A DNA stretch of 64,000 nucleotides from an uncultured Carboxylicivirga sp. Lineage in GTDB: Bacteria > Bacteroidota > Bacteroidia > Bacteroidales > Marinilabiliaceae. Of the stretch, positions 36,368-45,348 are shown in pieces (position 1 is the first letter of the stretch; every line of letters begins with the position of its first letter). The position numbers and the translations under genes are program-made. Location of the stretch: contig CANNEA010000002.1 in assembly GCA_947503525.1 (NCBI GenBank), positions 434,001 to 498,000 on the forward strand. Reading direction: 5' to 3'. The notes under the pieces are model-generated. The model worked only from the letters and a program-made list of their open reading frames with translations. It did not search any database and was not told the DNA's origin.

Positions 36368-37600
36368 ATGATCAATAAAACAACTTTAGTCGGAAGTATA
36401 ATATTAAGTGTTATTATCAGCGCGTGTGGGTCATCAATTATTAAAAATGATCAATACGCTGAAAGCATGAACACTTCCATTGCTTTTTTTGATCAGGCTT
36501 TTGATGCAGAGAAAGGCGTATATTTTTCAGAGGTGGACTATGACGGAAAGGTCACGTCTTCAAATATTCACACAGTGGCCTTAAGCCGCATGATTTATGG
36601 CTTATCGTATGCTTCGCAATGGAATCCTGAATGCCTGCGTACAGCCAAAGCATGTATTGATTATCAACTAAAGTACATGACAGGAGTAGATTCGACGGGT
36701 CTCTATTTTATACCAGAAGAGGGAGGTGATCAATTGGCTAAGCTAGATCGGATGGATATATGGCAACAAGCTTATGGCCTGTGTGGACTTAGTGAATACT
36801 ATCGACAAACTAAGGACTCAAGCTTACTTCAATTTATTCACCAAGGGCATCGTGTATTAATTCATCGTTTTCAGGATAAACAAAACGGGGGCTTTTATGC
36901 TGATTATTCTGCTTTAGAGGGCGGTGTGAAAGGCAGTAAAACAATACAAAGTTTGATGTATCCCTTAACTGCCTATATGCTAAATTTATGGGAGGCTGAT
37001 AAAGAGAATAGTCAGCTTTATGAACCCGTTATAAAAGAACATTTAAGTATTGCGTATAATAAGGTTTGGAACGATAGTTTACAATGGGTTAATGTGCAGT
37101 TTGATGATGAATGGAATGCAATTTATGAATCTGATAAAGCCTTTGTTACTGCAGGTCATAACTTTCAGTTTGCAGCACTATTATTGAGGAGTGCTGACCT
37201 TAACTTTATTGATGCCGATCACAGAAAGAACTACCGACATTTAGCATTAAAGATATTGGATAGTACCTTAGCTAAGGATATCTGGAGTGGTCAAGGCTTT
37301 TATGCAGGCTTTAATCCGCTGACAAATGCGGTTAAGGATAGGAACTTGTCCTGGTGGCAGCATTCCGAAGCTATCATTGCCCTATCATTGGCAGGTGAAT
37401 CATATGCCGATGAATTGATTCAGCTTAAATTCTTCTATTTCAATAACTTTGTTGACAAGGTGAATGGAGGTGAAATTGCCAATATTAACTCAGAACTGAA
37501 ACCCCTTATTGAGCCTAAAGGACAAAAGGGAAAATCAGTCTATCATCATATTGAGATGATCCGATTTCTTATCAATAATAATGAAGAAATAACACAATAA
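36368..37600 (+). CDS. AGE-superfamily lipoprotein with altered active site
   Basis: A 410-residue lipoprotein (lipobox VIISAC, C20) whose mature part aligns by eye with the cytoplasmic 2-epimerase of the same locus: DIWQQAYGLCGLSEYYRQTKD, HRFQDKQNGGFYADY, TAGHNFQFAALLL (H264), LSWWQHSEAIIALSL (E334) and VYHHIEMIRFL (H393/H394). The segment matching MNTHLHILEP reads IQSLMYPLTA, so the histidine pair there is missing. An AGE-fold protein outside the cytoplasm is unusual. It could be an epimerase or isomerase with changed chemistry, a lyase or hydrolase on the (alpha/alpha)6 scaffold, or a binding protein. It lies 8 bp after the sulfatase gene. Confidence 0.82.
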   Translation: MINKTTLVGSIILSVIISACGSSIIKNDQYAESMNTSIAFFDQAFDAEKGVYFSEVDYDGKVTSSNIHTVALSRMIYGLSYASQWNPECLRTAKACIDYQLKYMTGVDSTGLYFIPEEGGDQLAKLDRMDIWQQAYGLCGLSEYYRQTKDSSLLQFIHQGHRVLIHRFQDKQNGGFYADYSALEGGVKGSKTIQSLMYPLTAYMLNLWEADKENSQLYEPVIKEHLSIAYNKVWNDSLQWVNVQFDDEWNAIYESDKAFVTAGHNFQFAALLLRSADLNFIDADHRKNYRHLALKILDSTLAKDIWSGQGFYAGFNPLTNAVKDRNLSWWQHSEAIIALSLAGESYADELIQLKFFYFNNFVDKVNGGEIANINSELKPLIEPKGQKGKSVYHHIEMIRFLINNNEEITQ

Positions 37601-37611
37601 ATATATTCGCC

Positions 37612-40230
37612 ATGAGACAAATAAAGACTTCCAGATTATTATTCATCAAGACATTTTTTCTTGGCATAAGCATGCTTTTAGGTTTTGCCTGCCAATCACC
37701 TGATACTGTTAATATGTTACAAAAAGAACTCAATGATAATTGGACTTATCAACAAGTAAATGGAGAATTCACAGGAGAAGCATCGGTTCCCGGAGTAATT
37801 CAAACCGACCTTATGGCCAACAAGCAGATTGAGGCTCCTTTCTACCGAACTAATGAGAAAGAATTGCAATGGATTGATAAGGAGGATTGGGAATATACTT
37901 CCACATTTGAGGTGTCAGCTGAGGAATTTGCTAAAGATAAAATCGTATTGGACTTCAAAGGTCTGGATACCTATGCCACTGTGTTTTTAAATGGCACCCA
38001 GATTTTGGAATCGAATAACATGTTTCGAGAGTACAAGGTAGATATTAAGTCAATGGTAAAATTGGGCCAGAATGACTTGAAGGTGTATTTTCATTCGCCG
38101 ACTCAAAAAGGGCTTGAATTACTAAATGCTTCAGCTTATCCTTATCCAGCCAGTAATGATCAGTCGGAGAATGGTGGAATGGGCGAGAACAAAGTGAGTA
38201 TTTTTACCCGGAAAGCCGGTTACCATTATGGATGGGATTGGGGGCCCCGATTTGTTACTTCTGGCATATGGCGACCAATTGTTTTGAAGGCCTGGAATCA
38301 AGCTCGTATTCAGAATGTATTTATAAAGCAGCCAAGTATTACGGCCGAATTAGCCAAACTGGAGGCTGTCATTAGCATTGAAAGTGAAAAGGATTTTAAA
38401 GGAAAAATAGAAATAAGTGATCAATCCAATGGAGTACTATTTGCTGAGCAGAGTTTTGAGTTGGCAAAAGGAGCTCAGCAGCATACCTTAAGTTTTGAAA
38501 TTGCTAATCCTGAATTGTGGTGGTCAGCTGGATTGGGTGAAGCACACCTTTATAATTTTGAGATTAGACTAAATTCAGGCAATACCTTACTGGCTTCTGA
38601 GTCGGTAACAACGGGCCTTAGAGATATTAAACTGATTAGGGAAAAAGATGAACAGGGTGAGTCATTTCTGTTTGAGATAAATGGGGTTCGGATATTTGCT
38701 AAAGGAGCCAATTACATTCCGAATGATAGTTTCTTACCCAGGGTATCAGATGAAGATTATGAGAAAGTAGTGGCCGATGCAGTTAATGCCAACATGAATA
38801 TGTTACGTATTTGGGGCGGAGGAATATATGAAAATGACATCTTTTATGACTTATGTGATAAGCATGGAATTTTGGTATGGCAGGACTTTATGTTTGCTTG
38901 TTCAATGTACCCAGGTGATGATGCTTTTTTAGCGAATGTAAAGGAAGAAGCCATTGATAATGTCATACGTTTACGAAATCATCCGAGTATTGCCTTGTGG
39001 TGTGGAAACAATGAAATCAATACGGCCTGGAATCATTACTCAGAAGGAGGATGGGGCTGGAAACAGCGTTATACAAAAGATCAACAAGAAGAGATACAAA
39101 AAGCCTACCTGGATTTATTTCATGGTGTGCTACCTGAAGTGGTAGAGCAACATGCCAATGGAACGGATTATTGGCCATCATCGCCACAGGCCGGGTACGA
39201 ACCGCAAGATCATACCAATTATGAGGCTACATCGGGCGATATGCATTATTGGGGAGTTTGGCATGGCTTACATCCATTCGAAGATTTTGATAAGTATAAA
39301 GCGCGCTTTATGAGTGAGTATGGATTTCAATCCTTCCCTGACTTTGAAACGGTTAAAACCTACGCATTACCTGAAGATTATGATATAGAATCAGACGTGA
39401 TGGCTGCTCACCAAAGAAGTGGTATTGGCAACTTACGTATTAAAGAATATATGAGCTGGGATTACAATGTACCAAAAGACTTTGAGCAGTTTTTGTACAT
39501 GAGTCAGGTACTACAAGCCAGGGGAATTAAAGCAGCCATTGAGGCCCACCGCAGAGCCATGCCATATTGTATGGGTACTTTATATTGGCAATTAAACGAC
39601 TGCTGGCCTGTTGCCAGTTGGAGTAGTACCGATTATTATCATAAATGGAAAGCCTTGCATTATGCTGTTAAGCGTTCGTTCGATACCACTATTTTAAGTG
39701 CTTTTGCTGAAGGCGATAAATTGAATATTTATGGCATTACCGATGAGCTTGAAGGTAGAGAAGTAAATTTAAAGCTTAGCCTAATGGATTTTGAAGGAAA
39801 TACTGTTAAGACAGAAGACAAGAAGGTAAAGTTGAATGCCAACACCAGTACCTTATTATATCAAATGAATGCAAAATCATGGTTAAAAGGTGCATCGGTT
39901 AAAGATAAGGTTTTGGTAATGCAGATAGAGAAAGAAGGTAAGCAACTGGCTCAAAACCTGTACTATTTTGCTAAACCTAAGGATCTTGATTTGCCTCAGG
40001 CTTTGGTTGAGGTGAGAAGTCTTGATAAAGATGGCGATCAATATATTGAGTTATTTTCTGATCGTTTGGTTCGTGATTTAAACCTTTCGGTTGAAGATCC
40101 ATCGATAAGCTTTGAAGACAATAGTTTTGACCTTTTACCTAATCATAAAAAACTTATTAAAGTGCTTGGGAACAAAAAGCTTGCTGCAAAAGACATTAAA
40201 ATAATGCACTTGAGCATGATTGCTAAATAA
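37612..40230 (+). CDS. GH2 beta-mannosidase, lipoprotein
   Basis: An 872-residue enzyme with a lipoprotein-type signal (LLGFAC, C27). Domains are the sugar-binding jelly roll (about 35-230; YHYGWDWGPRFVTSGIWRP), the immunoglobulin-like domain (about 230-340), the TIM barrel (about 340-700) and a C-terminal beta part. The acid/base is E468 in LWCGNNEI, and the nucleophile is E569 in RFMSEYGFQSFPD. These are typical of GH2 mannosidases. It removes mannose from the non-reducing end of manno-oligosaccharides in the periplasm. It is 11 bp downstream of the AGE-type lipoprotein gene and clearly part of the same transcript. Confidence 0.94.
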   Translation: MRQIKTSRLLFIKTFFLGISMLLGFACQSPDTVNMLQKELNDNWTYQQVNGEFTGEASVPGVIQTDLMANKQIEAPFYRTNEKELQWIDKEDWEYTSTFEVSAEEFAKDKIVLDFKGLDTYATVFLNGTQILESNNMFREYKVDIKSMVKLGQNDLKVYFHSPTQKGLELLNASAYPYPASNDQSENGGMGENKVSIFTRKAGYHYGWDWGPRFVTSGIWRPIVLKAWNQARIQNVFIKQPSITAELAKLEAVISIESEKDFKGKIEISDQSNGVLFAEQSFELAKGAQQHTLSFEIANPELWWSAGLGEAHLYNFEIRLNSGNTLLASESVTTGLRDIKLIREKDEQGESFLFEINGVRIFAKGANYIPNDSFLPRVSDEDYEKVVADAVNANMNMLRIWGGGIYENDIFYDLCDKHGILVWQDFMFACSMYPGDDAFLANVKEEAIDNVIRLRNHPSIALWCGNNEINTAWNHYSEGGWGWKQRYTKDQQEEIQKAYLDLFHGVLPEVVEQHANGTDYWPSSPQAGYEPQDHTNYEATSGDMHYWGVWHGLHPFEDFDKYKARFMSEYGFQSFPDFETVKTYALPEDYDIESDVMAAHQRSGIGNLRIKEYMSWDYNVPKDFEQFLYMSQVLQARGIKAAIEAHRRAMPYCMGTLYWQLNDCWPVASWSSTDYYHKWKALHYAVKRSFDTTILSAFAEGDKLNIYGITDELEGREVNLKLSLMDFEGNTVKTEDKKVKLNANTSTLLYQMNAKSWLKGASVKDKVLVMQIEKEGKQLAQNLYYFAKPKDLDLPQALVEVRSLDKDGDQYIELFSDRLVRDLNLSVEDPSISFEDNSFDLLPNHKKLIKVLGNKKLAAKDIKIMHLSMIAK

Positions 40231-40255
40231 ATTTTTGGATTAACTATCAATCACA

Positions 40256-41557
40256 ATGAGAATACTATTTCAATTATTATTTACAATGAGCCTGTTCTTT
40301 AGCGGCTGCAATGCTTCAGAAAATCAGCAAAATAAGTTTGTTCAGGTTGAAAATGGGCACTTTGTATTGGAGGGAAAAGATTATGCATTTATAGGAGCCA
40401 ATTATTGGCAAGGCATGAACCTTGGTGCTCCCCAATCGGGTGATCGGGCAAGATTAATGCGCGAACTCGATCAAATGCAGGCGGCAGGGATAAATAACCT
40501 GCGCATATTGGCCGCCAGTGAAGCGGATGCTGAAATGAAATATTGCATTCACCCGGCCTTACAGTCTGGCCCGGGTGAATATAACAATGACTTATGGTTG
40601 GGCCTTGATTTTCTACTAAGTGAAATGGCCAAGCGTGATATGAAGGCGGTAATGGTAATGGGTAATTTTTGGACCTGGAGTGGTGGATTTCCACAATACG
40701 TGAAATGGGCTGAAGGTTCGGACATTCCTTTTCCGCAAGATGAACCAAACACATGGGATCAATTTCAAAAATATTCTGCAAACTTCTACTTGAGCGAGAA
40801 GGCGCAGGAAATGCTAAAAAGCCACATACGAACCCTGATAACCCGTACTAATACGACAAGCGGGATTTCGTATAAAAATGATCCAACTATTATGGCCTGG
40901 CAACTGGCCAATGAACCACGTGGTTTTCATCAGAAAAAGGAATTTGCAAAATGGACCAGGAAGACTTCTGCTTTTATAAAAAGTTTGGATGCCAATCATT
41001 TGGTATCTCTCGGAACTGAGGGCAATACATCGAGTCATCATGCTGGTGTAAATGTTCGGGAAGATAATGATGATCCGAATGTGGACTACCTGACCATGCA
41101 CATCTGGATACAGAACTGGAGTTGGTTTAAGCCCGGCGATAGCCCTGAAACCTACTCAAATGCTCTTAAGAAAGTTGATGCTTATTGGTCGGATCATATT
41201 CAGGCGGCCAAAGAATTAAATAAACCATTGGTTTTTGAGGAGTTTGGAGTAGCACGAGATAGCTTATCGTACCAAGCCTCATCATCAACAAAAGCAAGAG
41301 ATCAGTACTTCGACTATGTTATGAGTAAGGCTTTAAAATCGATTGAACAAGGTGAGAATTTAAGGGGCTTGAATTTTTGGAGTTATTCAGGAGAAGGCCG
41401 CCCTCCTCGTCCTGGAGAATTCTGGAAGATAGGTGATACTTTTGTTGGTGATCCACCTCATGAACTTCAAGGCTGGTATGGTATTTATGATCAGGACACT
41501 TCAACCTTATCTGTTATTAAACATTACAGTGATCAAATTGTAACTTGCACTAAATAA
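40256..41557 (+). CDS. GH5 (subfamily 7-like) endo-beta-1,4-mannanase, lipoprotein
   Basis: A 433-residue lipoprotein (LFFSGC, C18) with one GH5 domain. Typical mannanase features are GANYWQGMNLG, PGEYNNDLWLGLDFLLSEM, AVMVMGNFWTWSGGFPQYVKWA, the acid/base E220 in MAWQLANEPR, and the nucleophile E329 in LVFEEFG. The pattern fits subfamily 7. It is the third endo-mannanase of the locus and its last gene. Use of two unrelated folds (GH26 and GH5) suggests division of labour between surface and periplasm or between plain and decorated mannans. Confidence 0.93.
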   Translation: MRILFQLLFTMSLFFSGCNASENQQNKFVQVENGHFVLEGKDYAFIGANYWQGMNLGAPQSGDRARLMRELDQMQAAGINNLRILAASEADAEMKYCIHPALQSGPGEYNNDLWLGLDFLLSEMAKRDMKAVMVMGNFWTWSGGFPQYVKWAEGSDIPFPQDEPNTWDQFQKYSANFYLSEKAQEMLKSHIRTLITRTNTTSGISYKNDPTIMAWQLANEPRGFHQKKEFAKWTRKTSAFIKSLDANHLVSLGTEGNTSSHHAGVNVREDNDDPNVDYLTMHIWIQNWSWFKPGDSPETYSNALKKVDAYWSDHIQAAKELNKPLVFEEFGVARDSLSYQASSSTKARDQYFDYVMSKALKSIEQGENLRGLNFWSYSGEGRPPRPGEFWKIGDTFVGDPPHELQGWYGIYDQDTSTLSVIKHYSDQIVTCTK

Positions 41558-41572
41558 TTGACTTAGTGCAAG
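41544..41572 (+). terminator. Hairpin overlapping the GH5 stop codon
   Basis: CTTGCACTAA (41544-41553) and TTAGTGCAAG (41563-41572) form a perfect 10-bp stem whose loop contains the stop codon (41555-41557). No T-tract follows, so it may be an mRNA 3'-end protecting element or a weak terminator rather than a canonical one. Confidence 0.5.
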
Positions 41573-41667
41573 ATCTATTAATGGATGAATTCCCTTTTAT
41601 TAGAAGAAGTGGTATATATTTGGATTCAAAATAAGTAGTATGAAATGCACTATGTTTGTGTTTTCGA

Positions 41668-43308
41668 CTACTTATTTCCATTCAGATTAGGTAAGGATAT
41701 GAAAAAGGTGGTACCCTTTTTTTCTTCGGATTCCAGACGGATAGTACCCCTCAGCATGTGCACATATTCCTTTGAGATGGATAAGCCTAATCCTGAACCT
41801 TCATATTTACTTGAATACGAAATATCTGCTCTGACAAACTGATCGAAGATAATTTGTTGTTTCTCTAATTTAATTCCAATTCCGGTATCGCTTACGCGGA
41901 AATTTGCAGTATTATTACTGTAGGAATAGGCAATTGTTACACTCCCCTCATGTGTAAATTTAATGGCGTTTTTGATCAGATTTGTTAAAATAGAATTGAG
42001 TTTGTATTCATCGGAATAGAATGTGCACGGAGCAGGGCAATTATCATCTTCTAGTTTTAATTCAATTCCCTTATTGGAAGCTTCGAATTTGAAAAAGTTA
42101 TACAGTTCTGTAGTTATTTTTTTTATGTCGACTTCACGAATTAAAACCTTTTCAGCTCCCGATTCAATCTTAGAAATATCTATAATATTATTAATTGTGG
42201 ATAACATCCTGTCTCCACTTTGCTGGATTAGATTAATAAAGTACTCCCTTTCGGTAGAATTGTAACTATTTGATTTTAGTAGTTCGGTAAAACCTAGAAT
42301 ACCATTCATTGGTGTTCTGATTTCATGACTCATATTAGCCAGAAAGGCCGATTTCATCTGATCACTTACTTCAGCTTTTATTTTCTGATCTTCAAGTTCA
42401 TGTCTGATATTAGAATTCAGTTGAAGTTGGCTTTGTAAATCTTTTGTCTTTTTTCTGACACGTAGCTTAAGTACGCGATTAAAGACCAACAGAGCAATTA
42501 ATATTATGAATATGGCCGCCCCTCCTAAAGAGATTTGCTTTAGATAATAGTTCCAATCGTTTCTGGTTTTATTGTAAGGAGCTATCCATTTATTATGAAT
42601 TTTTTCATATTCTCCATTGGCCATTATTATTTCAAGGCCATTATTAAGAATCTCAATAAGCTCCCCTTGATCTTTAGATACTTTGAATCCCATATGACGT
42701 TCAAGAAATACCTTATTCGAAGCCACAATATAATCCTTACCAAGTTTATCGGCATAATATAATCCGGCAGTTTTCTGAGCTATAGCACAGCTTACTTCTT
42801 TACGTTCTAACTGATCTAATAATTCATGATAACTATGAACAAAGACAAAGCGTGCATTTGGATTGAGAGAGAGTACATAATGTTGGAGAACATCGTTCTC
42901 CCATAGAGCAACTAACGGAGAAGGTGTAGTTCTAATATCTTTAATTGAGAATTTCTTCTGTCGATTTGTATTATATAAAAAGCAATGGAAAGTATTAATT
43001 ACAGAACGCGTGTAAAAGCATTTGTCGTCATTATTGTCGAAATAATGAACTCCTCCAACAGCCTCTATTTCTGCTTTTTCAAGAGCATTATTCACATAAG
43101 CCCATCCACCCTTTGTAATAACTAGTTGTGATTTATAAACAGAATTAATGGCATTGAGAATTTCAATGTTAAAACCATCAAACTCACCCTGTTCATTAAT
43201 GAAATTATAAGGAGGATAATTATCACTAAGCATTACTTTATAAGTAGTAAATGCCTGAGCATTAATTGCTGTAATGATTGCAAATGCAAATAATAACCTG
43301 ATTCTCAT
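41668..43308 (-). CDS. Sensor histidine kinase with solute-binding (SBP_bac_3) sensor domain
   Basis: A 546-residue membrane kinase. After a signal peptide, a periplasmic bacterial solute-binding domain fills about residues 22-245 (YKVMLSDNYPPYNFINEQGEFDGFNIEILNAI, NGEYEKIHNKW). A membrane helix follows (about 260-279), then a short coiled coil, the HisKA domain with H328 in ANMSHEIRTPMNGILGF, and the ATPase domain with NLIKNAIKFT, DTGIGI and GSGLGLSI. No receiver domain is attached, and no response regulator gene lies beside it. It faces the mannan locus tail to tail. The sensor type usually binds amino acids or other small polar molecules, so a role in sensing mannan is not assured. Confidence 0.92.
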   Translation of the reverse strand: MRIRLLFAFAIITAINAQAFTTYKVMLSDNYPPYNFINEQGEFDGFNIEILNAINSVYKSQLVITKGGWAYVNNALEKAEIEAVGGVHYFDNNDDKCFYTRSVINTFHCFLYNTNRQKKFSIKDIRTTPSPLVALWENDVLQHYVLSLNPNARFVFVHSYHELLDQLERKEVSCAIAQKTAGLYYADKLGKDYIVASNKVFLERHMGFKVSKDQGELIEILNNGLEIIMANGEYEKIHNKWIAPYNKTRNDWNYYLKQISLGGAAIFIILIALLVFNRVLKLRVRKKTKDLQSQLQLNSNIRHELEDQKIKAEVSDQMKSAFLANMSHEIRTPMNGILGFTELLKSNSYNSTEREYFINLIQQSGDRMLSTINNIIDISKIESGAEKVLIREVDIKKITTELYNFFKFEASNKGIELKLEDDNCPAPCTFYSDEYKLNSILTNLIKNAIKFTHEGSVTIAYSYSNNTANFRVSDTGIGIKLEKQQIIFDQFVRADISYSSKYEGSGLGLSISKEYVHMLRGTIRLESEEKKGTTFFISLPNLNGNK

Positions 43309-43417
43309 CCTCTAGTCCTGCCTTTTCTAATGAAGCTCGAATAATGATTTACGCTTCACATTGAAAACAGTTACAAAAAGAATTAAGAAATAAATACAAT
43401 TGTTAAGATAATTGATT

Positions 43418-43960
43418 CTACCTCCAAAACATAAAGAGAAGCACGGCTATAACAATGCCAATACTTGATAACACAATTCCTCTTTTAAACAATCTGGAAT
43501 TTGGCTTATACATCCAGAACGAAGAAATGGCCAGAAACATTAAGAGTATGCCATAAACAGTGGCAAACCAATGCATAACTTCACGACTGATAGCCTTATG
43601 CATAAAGTTAAGTTTGCCAATTATATAGGGGTATTCCATTAGTTTATATTGAGCTTGTCCATTGAGCTTATTGTAAGCTCCCTGCTCAAATGTAATGAGA
43701 TTATCAGTTTCATCTTCAAAGCGTAGATGACGAATATCTAATTGCTCTCTTAATTCAGATTTCCCCAGGTTAGGCTTAAGTTGTTGTGTGTATGTTTTTT
43801 CAATCCTAAATACATCAGTATCTCTATAAATGAGAACAATCCCACTAATACTAAAAACAATTGTTATACCAACAGTCAAAAAACCAATATCACGGTGTAA
43901 TTGGCGAATGATTTTTTGAACTGAACGTTTTGGCTTTGCTTCTTTTTGCTCCATTATCAT
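43418..43960 (-). CDS. PepSY-associated membrane protein
   Basis: A 180-residue protein with a basic cytoplasmic start and a helix (about 23-45) following the RQLHRDIGFLTVGITIVFSISGIVLIYRD pattern of PepSY-TM proteins. A soluble segment of about 80 residues comes next, then two helices (about 132-150 and 158-178), with HKAISREVMHWFATVYGILLMFLAISSFWMY. Members are often linked to iron uptake or respiratory membrane systems. An ATG at 43954 is an alternative start. No operon partner is close. Function in this organism is unknown. Confidence 0.78.
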   Translation of the reverse strand: MIMEQKEAKPKRSVQKIIRQLHRDIGFLTVGITIVFSISGIVLIYRDTDVFRIEKTYTQQLKPNLGKSELREQLDIRHLRFEDETDNLITFEQGAYNKLNGQAQYKLMEYPYIIGKLNFMHKAISREVMHWFATVYGILLMFLAISSFWMYKPNSRLFKRGIVLSSIGIVIAVLLFMFWR

Positions 43961-44131
43961 TTCTTAAAATAAGGAGCAAAAGTAGAATAAAATTACTTCA
44001 ATATCGATGATTTAATGATATTAGCGCGAAGTTCATCAACTCCTTTGCAATATTAATTATTATTTCGGTAGTTATAAATTCTGGAATGATTACTCTCTAT
44101 GTATTGGTCTTATAATTAGGAACATTCATTT

Positions 44132-44860
44132 TCACAAATGAAGATAAACCCTCAATCTGTAAATAATATTATCGGAATCGAAGTCTGTTGTTGCAAAATT
44201 TCGAGTATAGTTATAGCCTGTAAAAAAAGCTATTTTCCATTTCGAATTAAATTGATAGCCAATTTTTGGAGTAACCCTTAATACATCATTGAAAATATTA
44301 GTAGCCATTAAATTCCACCATAGTTTCGTACTCATTCCTATGTAAAACCCACTATTAACTTGCTTAGGTTCATGTATAAATTTATACGACAAATCGAATT
44401 CATAACTAGCCTTAATACCAAACGAATATTTATTTATTTTTTTAATCCATTGAAGACGTTCCCCTAGCTCTATATTGTGTTTTAAAGTCAACTTTTTATT
44501 ATTTGGCCAATACAAGGAATAACCTTGATATGGTGATATTTCATAGGCATTTTCACTGTCAATGAAATTAATAAAATAAAAATCGACACCTCCATAAAAA
44601 GTTTCTTTACGTTTAATATTTCTAAAAATGAGATTTGGAAGTTTATAAGAAACTTCAGAACTGAGGTATAGCTTGTTCCAAATCTTTGGAGAAACTGTTT
44701 TGGCTCCAACTTTAGCGTATATATTTACCTTTTGGGAAAGAGATGTGCTAATATTAAGATCTCCCCAAATCTGTTTTGTCGTAAATGAATTTAAGTTACT
44801 TTGTGAATAGCTAATATTTACAATAATCAGAACTAATAGGGACAATTTTAAGCGACTCAT
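44132..44860 (-). CDS. DUF2490-family outer-membrane protein
   Basis: A 242-residue protein with a signal peptide (MSRLKLSLLVLIIVNISYS) and a mature part of alternating beta strands ending in an aromatic/hydrophobic terminal strand (NIIYRLRVYLHL). The start KQIWGDLNISTSLSQKVNIYAKV and the WWNLMATNIFNDVLRVTPKIGYQF segment match DUF2490, a small beta-barrel family common in Bacteroidota. It probably sits in the outer membrane. Its function is not known, and it is not closely linked to its neighbours. Confidence 0.78.
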   Translation of the reverse strand: MSRLKLSLLVLIIVNISYSQSNLNSFTTKQIWGDLNISTSLSQKVNIYAKVGAKTVSPKIWNKLYLSSEVSYKLPNLIFRNIKRKETFYGGVDFYFINFIDSENAYEISPYQGYSLYWPNNKKLTLKHNIELGERLQWIKKINKYSFGIKASYEFDLSYKFIHEPKQVNSGFYIGMSTKLWWNLMATNIFNDVLRVTPKIGYQFNSKWKIAFFTGYNYTRNFATTDFDSDNIIYRLRVYLHL

Positions 44861-44922
44861 AAAATTTAATTATAAGATTAAGGTATAGAAATAAATGTCC
44901 CCGCATTAACTGTTATATGGCT

Positions 44923-45303
44923 TTAGCATTGTTTTTGGCTGAGGCAAAATAGTTTTGCTTCACGATAGGATGAAAATAGATGAATTGACCAATTAGATCC
45001 TTCCATAATTTTGCCGTATTCTAGTGCCAGATCATTTACATACTTTGTTGTAACAACTAAGGCAATAGATATATTCTTATTCCATCTACTTGCTGACTTA
45101 TCCAGTACACCAACTATTTTAAGCTCATCTTTGGTCAGCAATAATTCAGAGACCGCACTAAAATCAAAAATTTGGTAGTTCATATCGTCAAAACGAGCAT
45201 CACCATATACTATCTCATTAACCTTTTTGATTTCGCTGTAGGTACATGATTCATTAAAACTCACTTCCAGATTATTATTTATCCATGATATTTTATCAAT
45301 CAT
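44923..45303 (-). CDS. Small cytoplasmic protein, possibly SpoIIAA/STAS-like
   Basis: A 126-residue protein without signal peptide. The alternating strand-helix pattern (NNLEVSFNESCTYSEIKKVNEIVYG, YQIFDFSAVSELLLTKDELKIVGVLDKSA, ISIALVVTTKYVNDLALEYGKIM, WSIHLFSSYREAKLFC) resembles the STAS/SpoIIAA-like fold found in small regulators. The resemblance is weak and based on fold pattern only. It lies 45 bp downstream of batD on the same strand and may be the last gene of the Bat operon or an independent one. Confidence 0.5.
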   Translation of the reverse strand: MIDKISWINNNLEVSFNESCTYSEIKKVNEIVYGDARFDDMNYQIFDFSAVSELLLTKDELKIVGVLDKSASRWNKNISIALVVTTKYVNDLALEYGKIMEGSNWSIHLFSSYREAKLFCLSQKQC

Positions 45304-45348
45304 ATAATAACATTAATGAATGTGCTTAACAGTACATTTAAATATTCC

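Noticed and set aside
40389-40781. 130-residue reading frame antisense to the GH5 mannanase
   Set aside because: It lies wholly inside a well-supported coding sequence and reads as a shadow of its codon use.
41645-41842. Small plus-strand gene after the GH5 mannanase
   Set aside because: It overlaps the C-terminal coding part of the histidine kinase on the other strand and has no family features.
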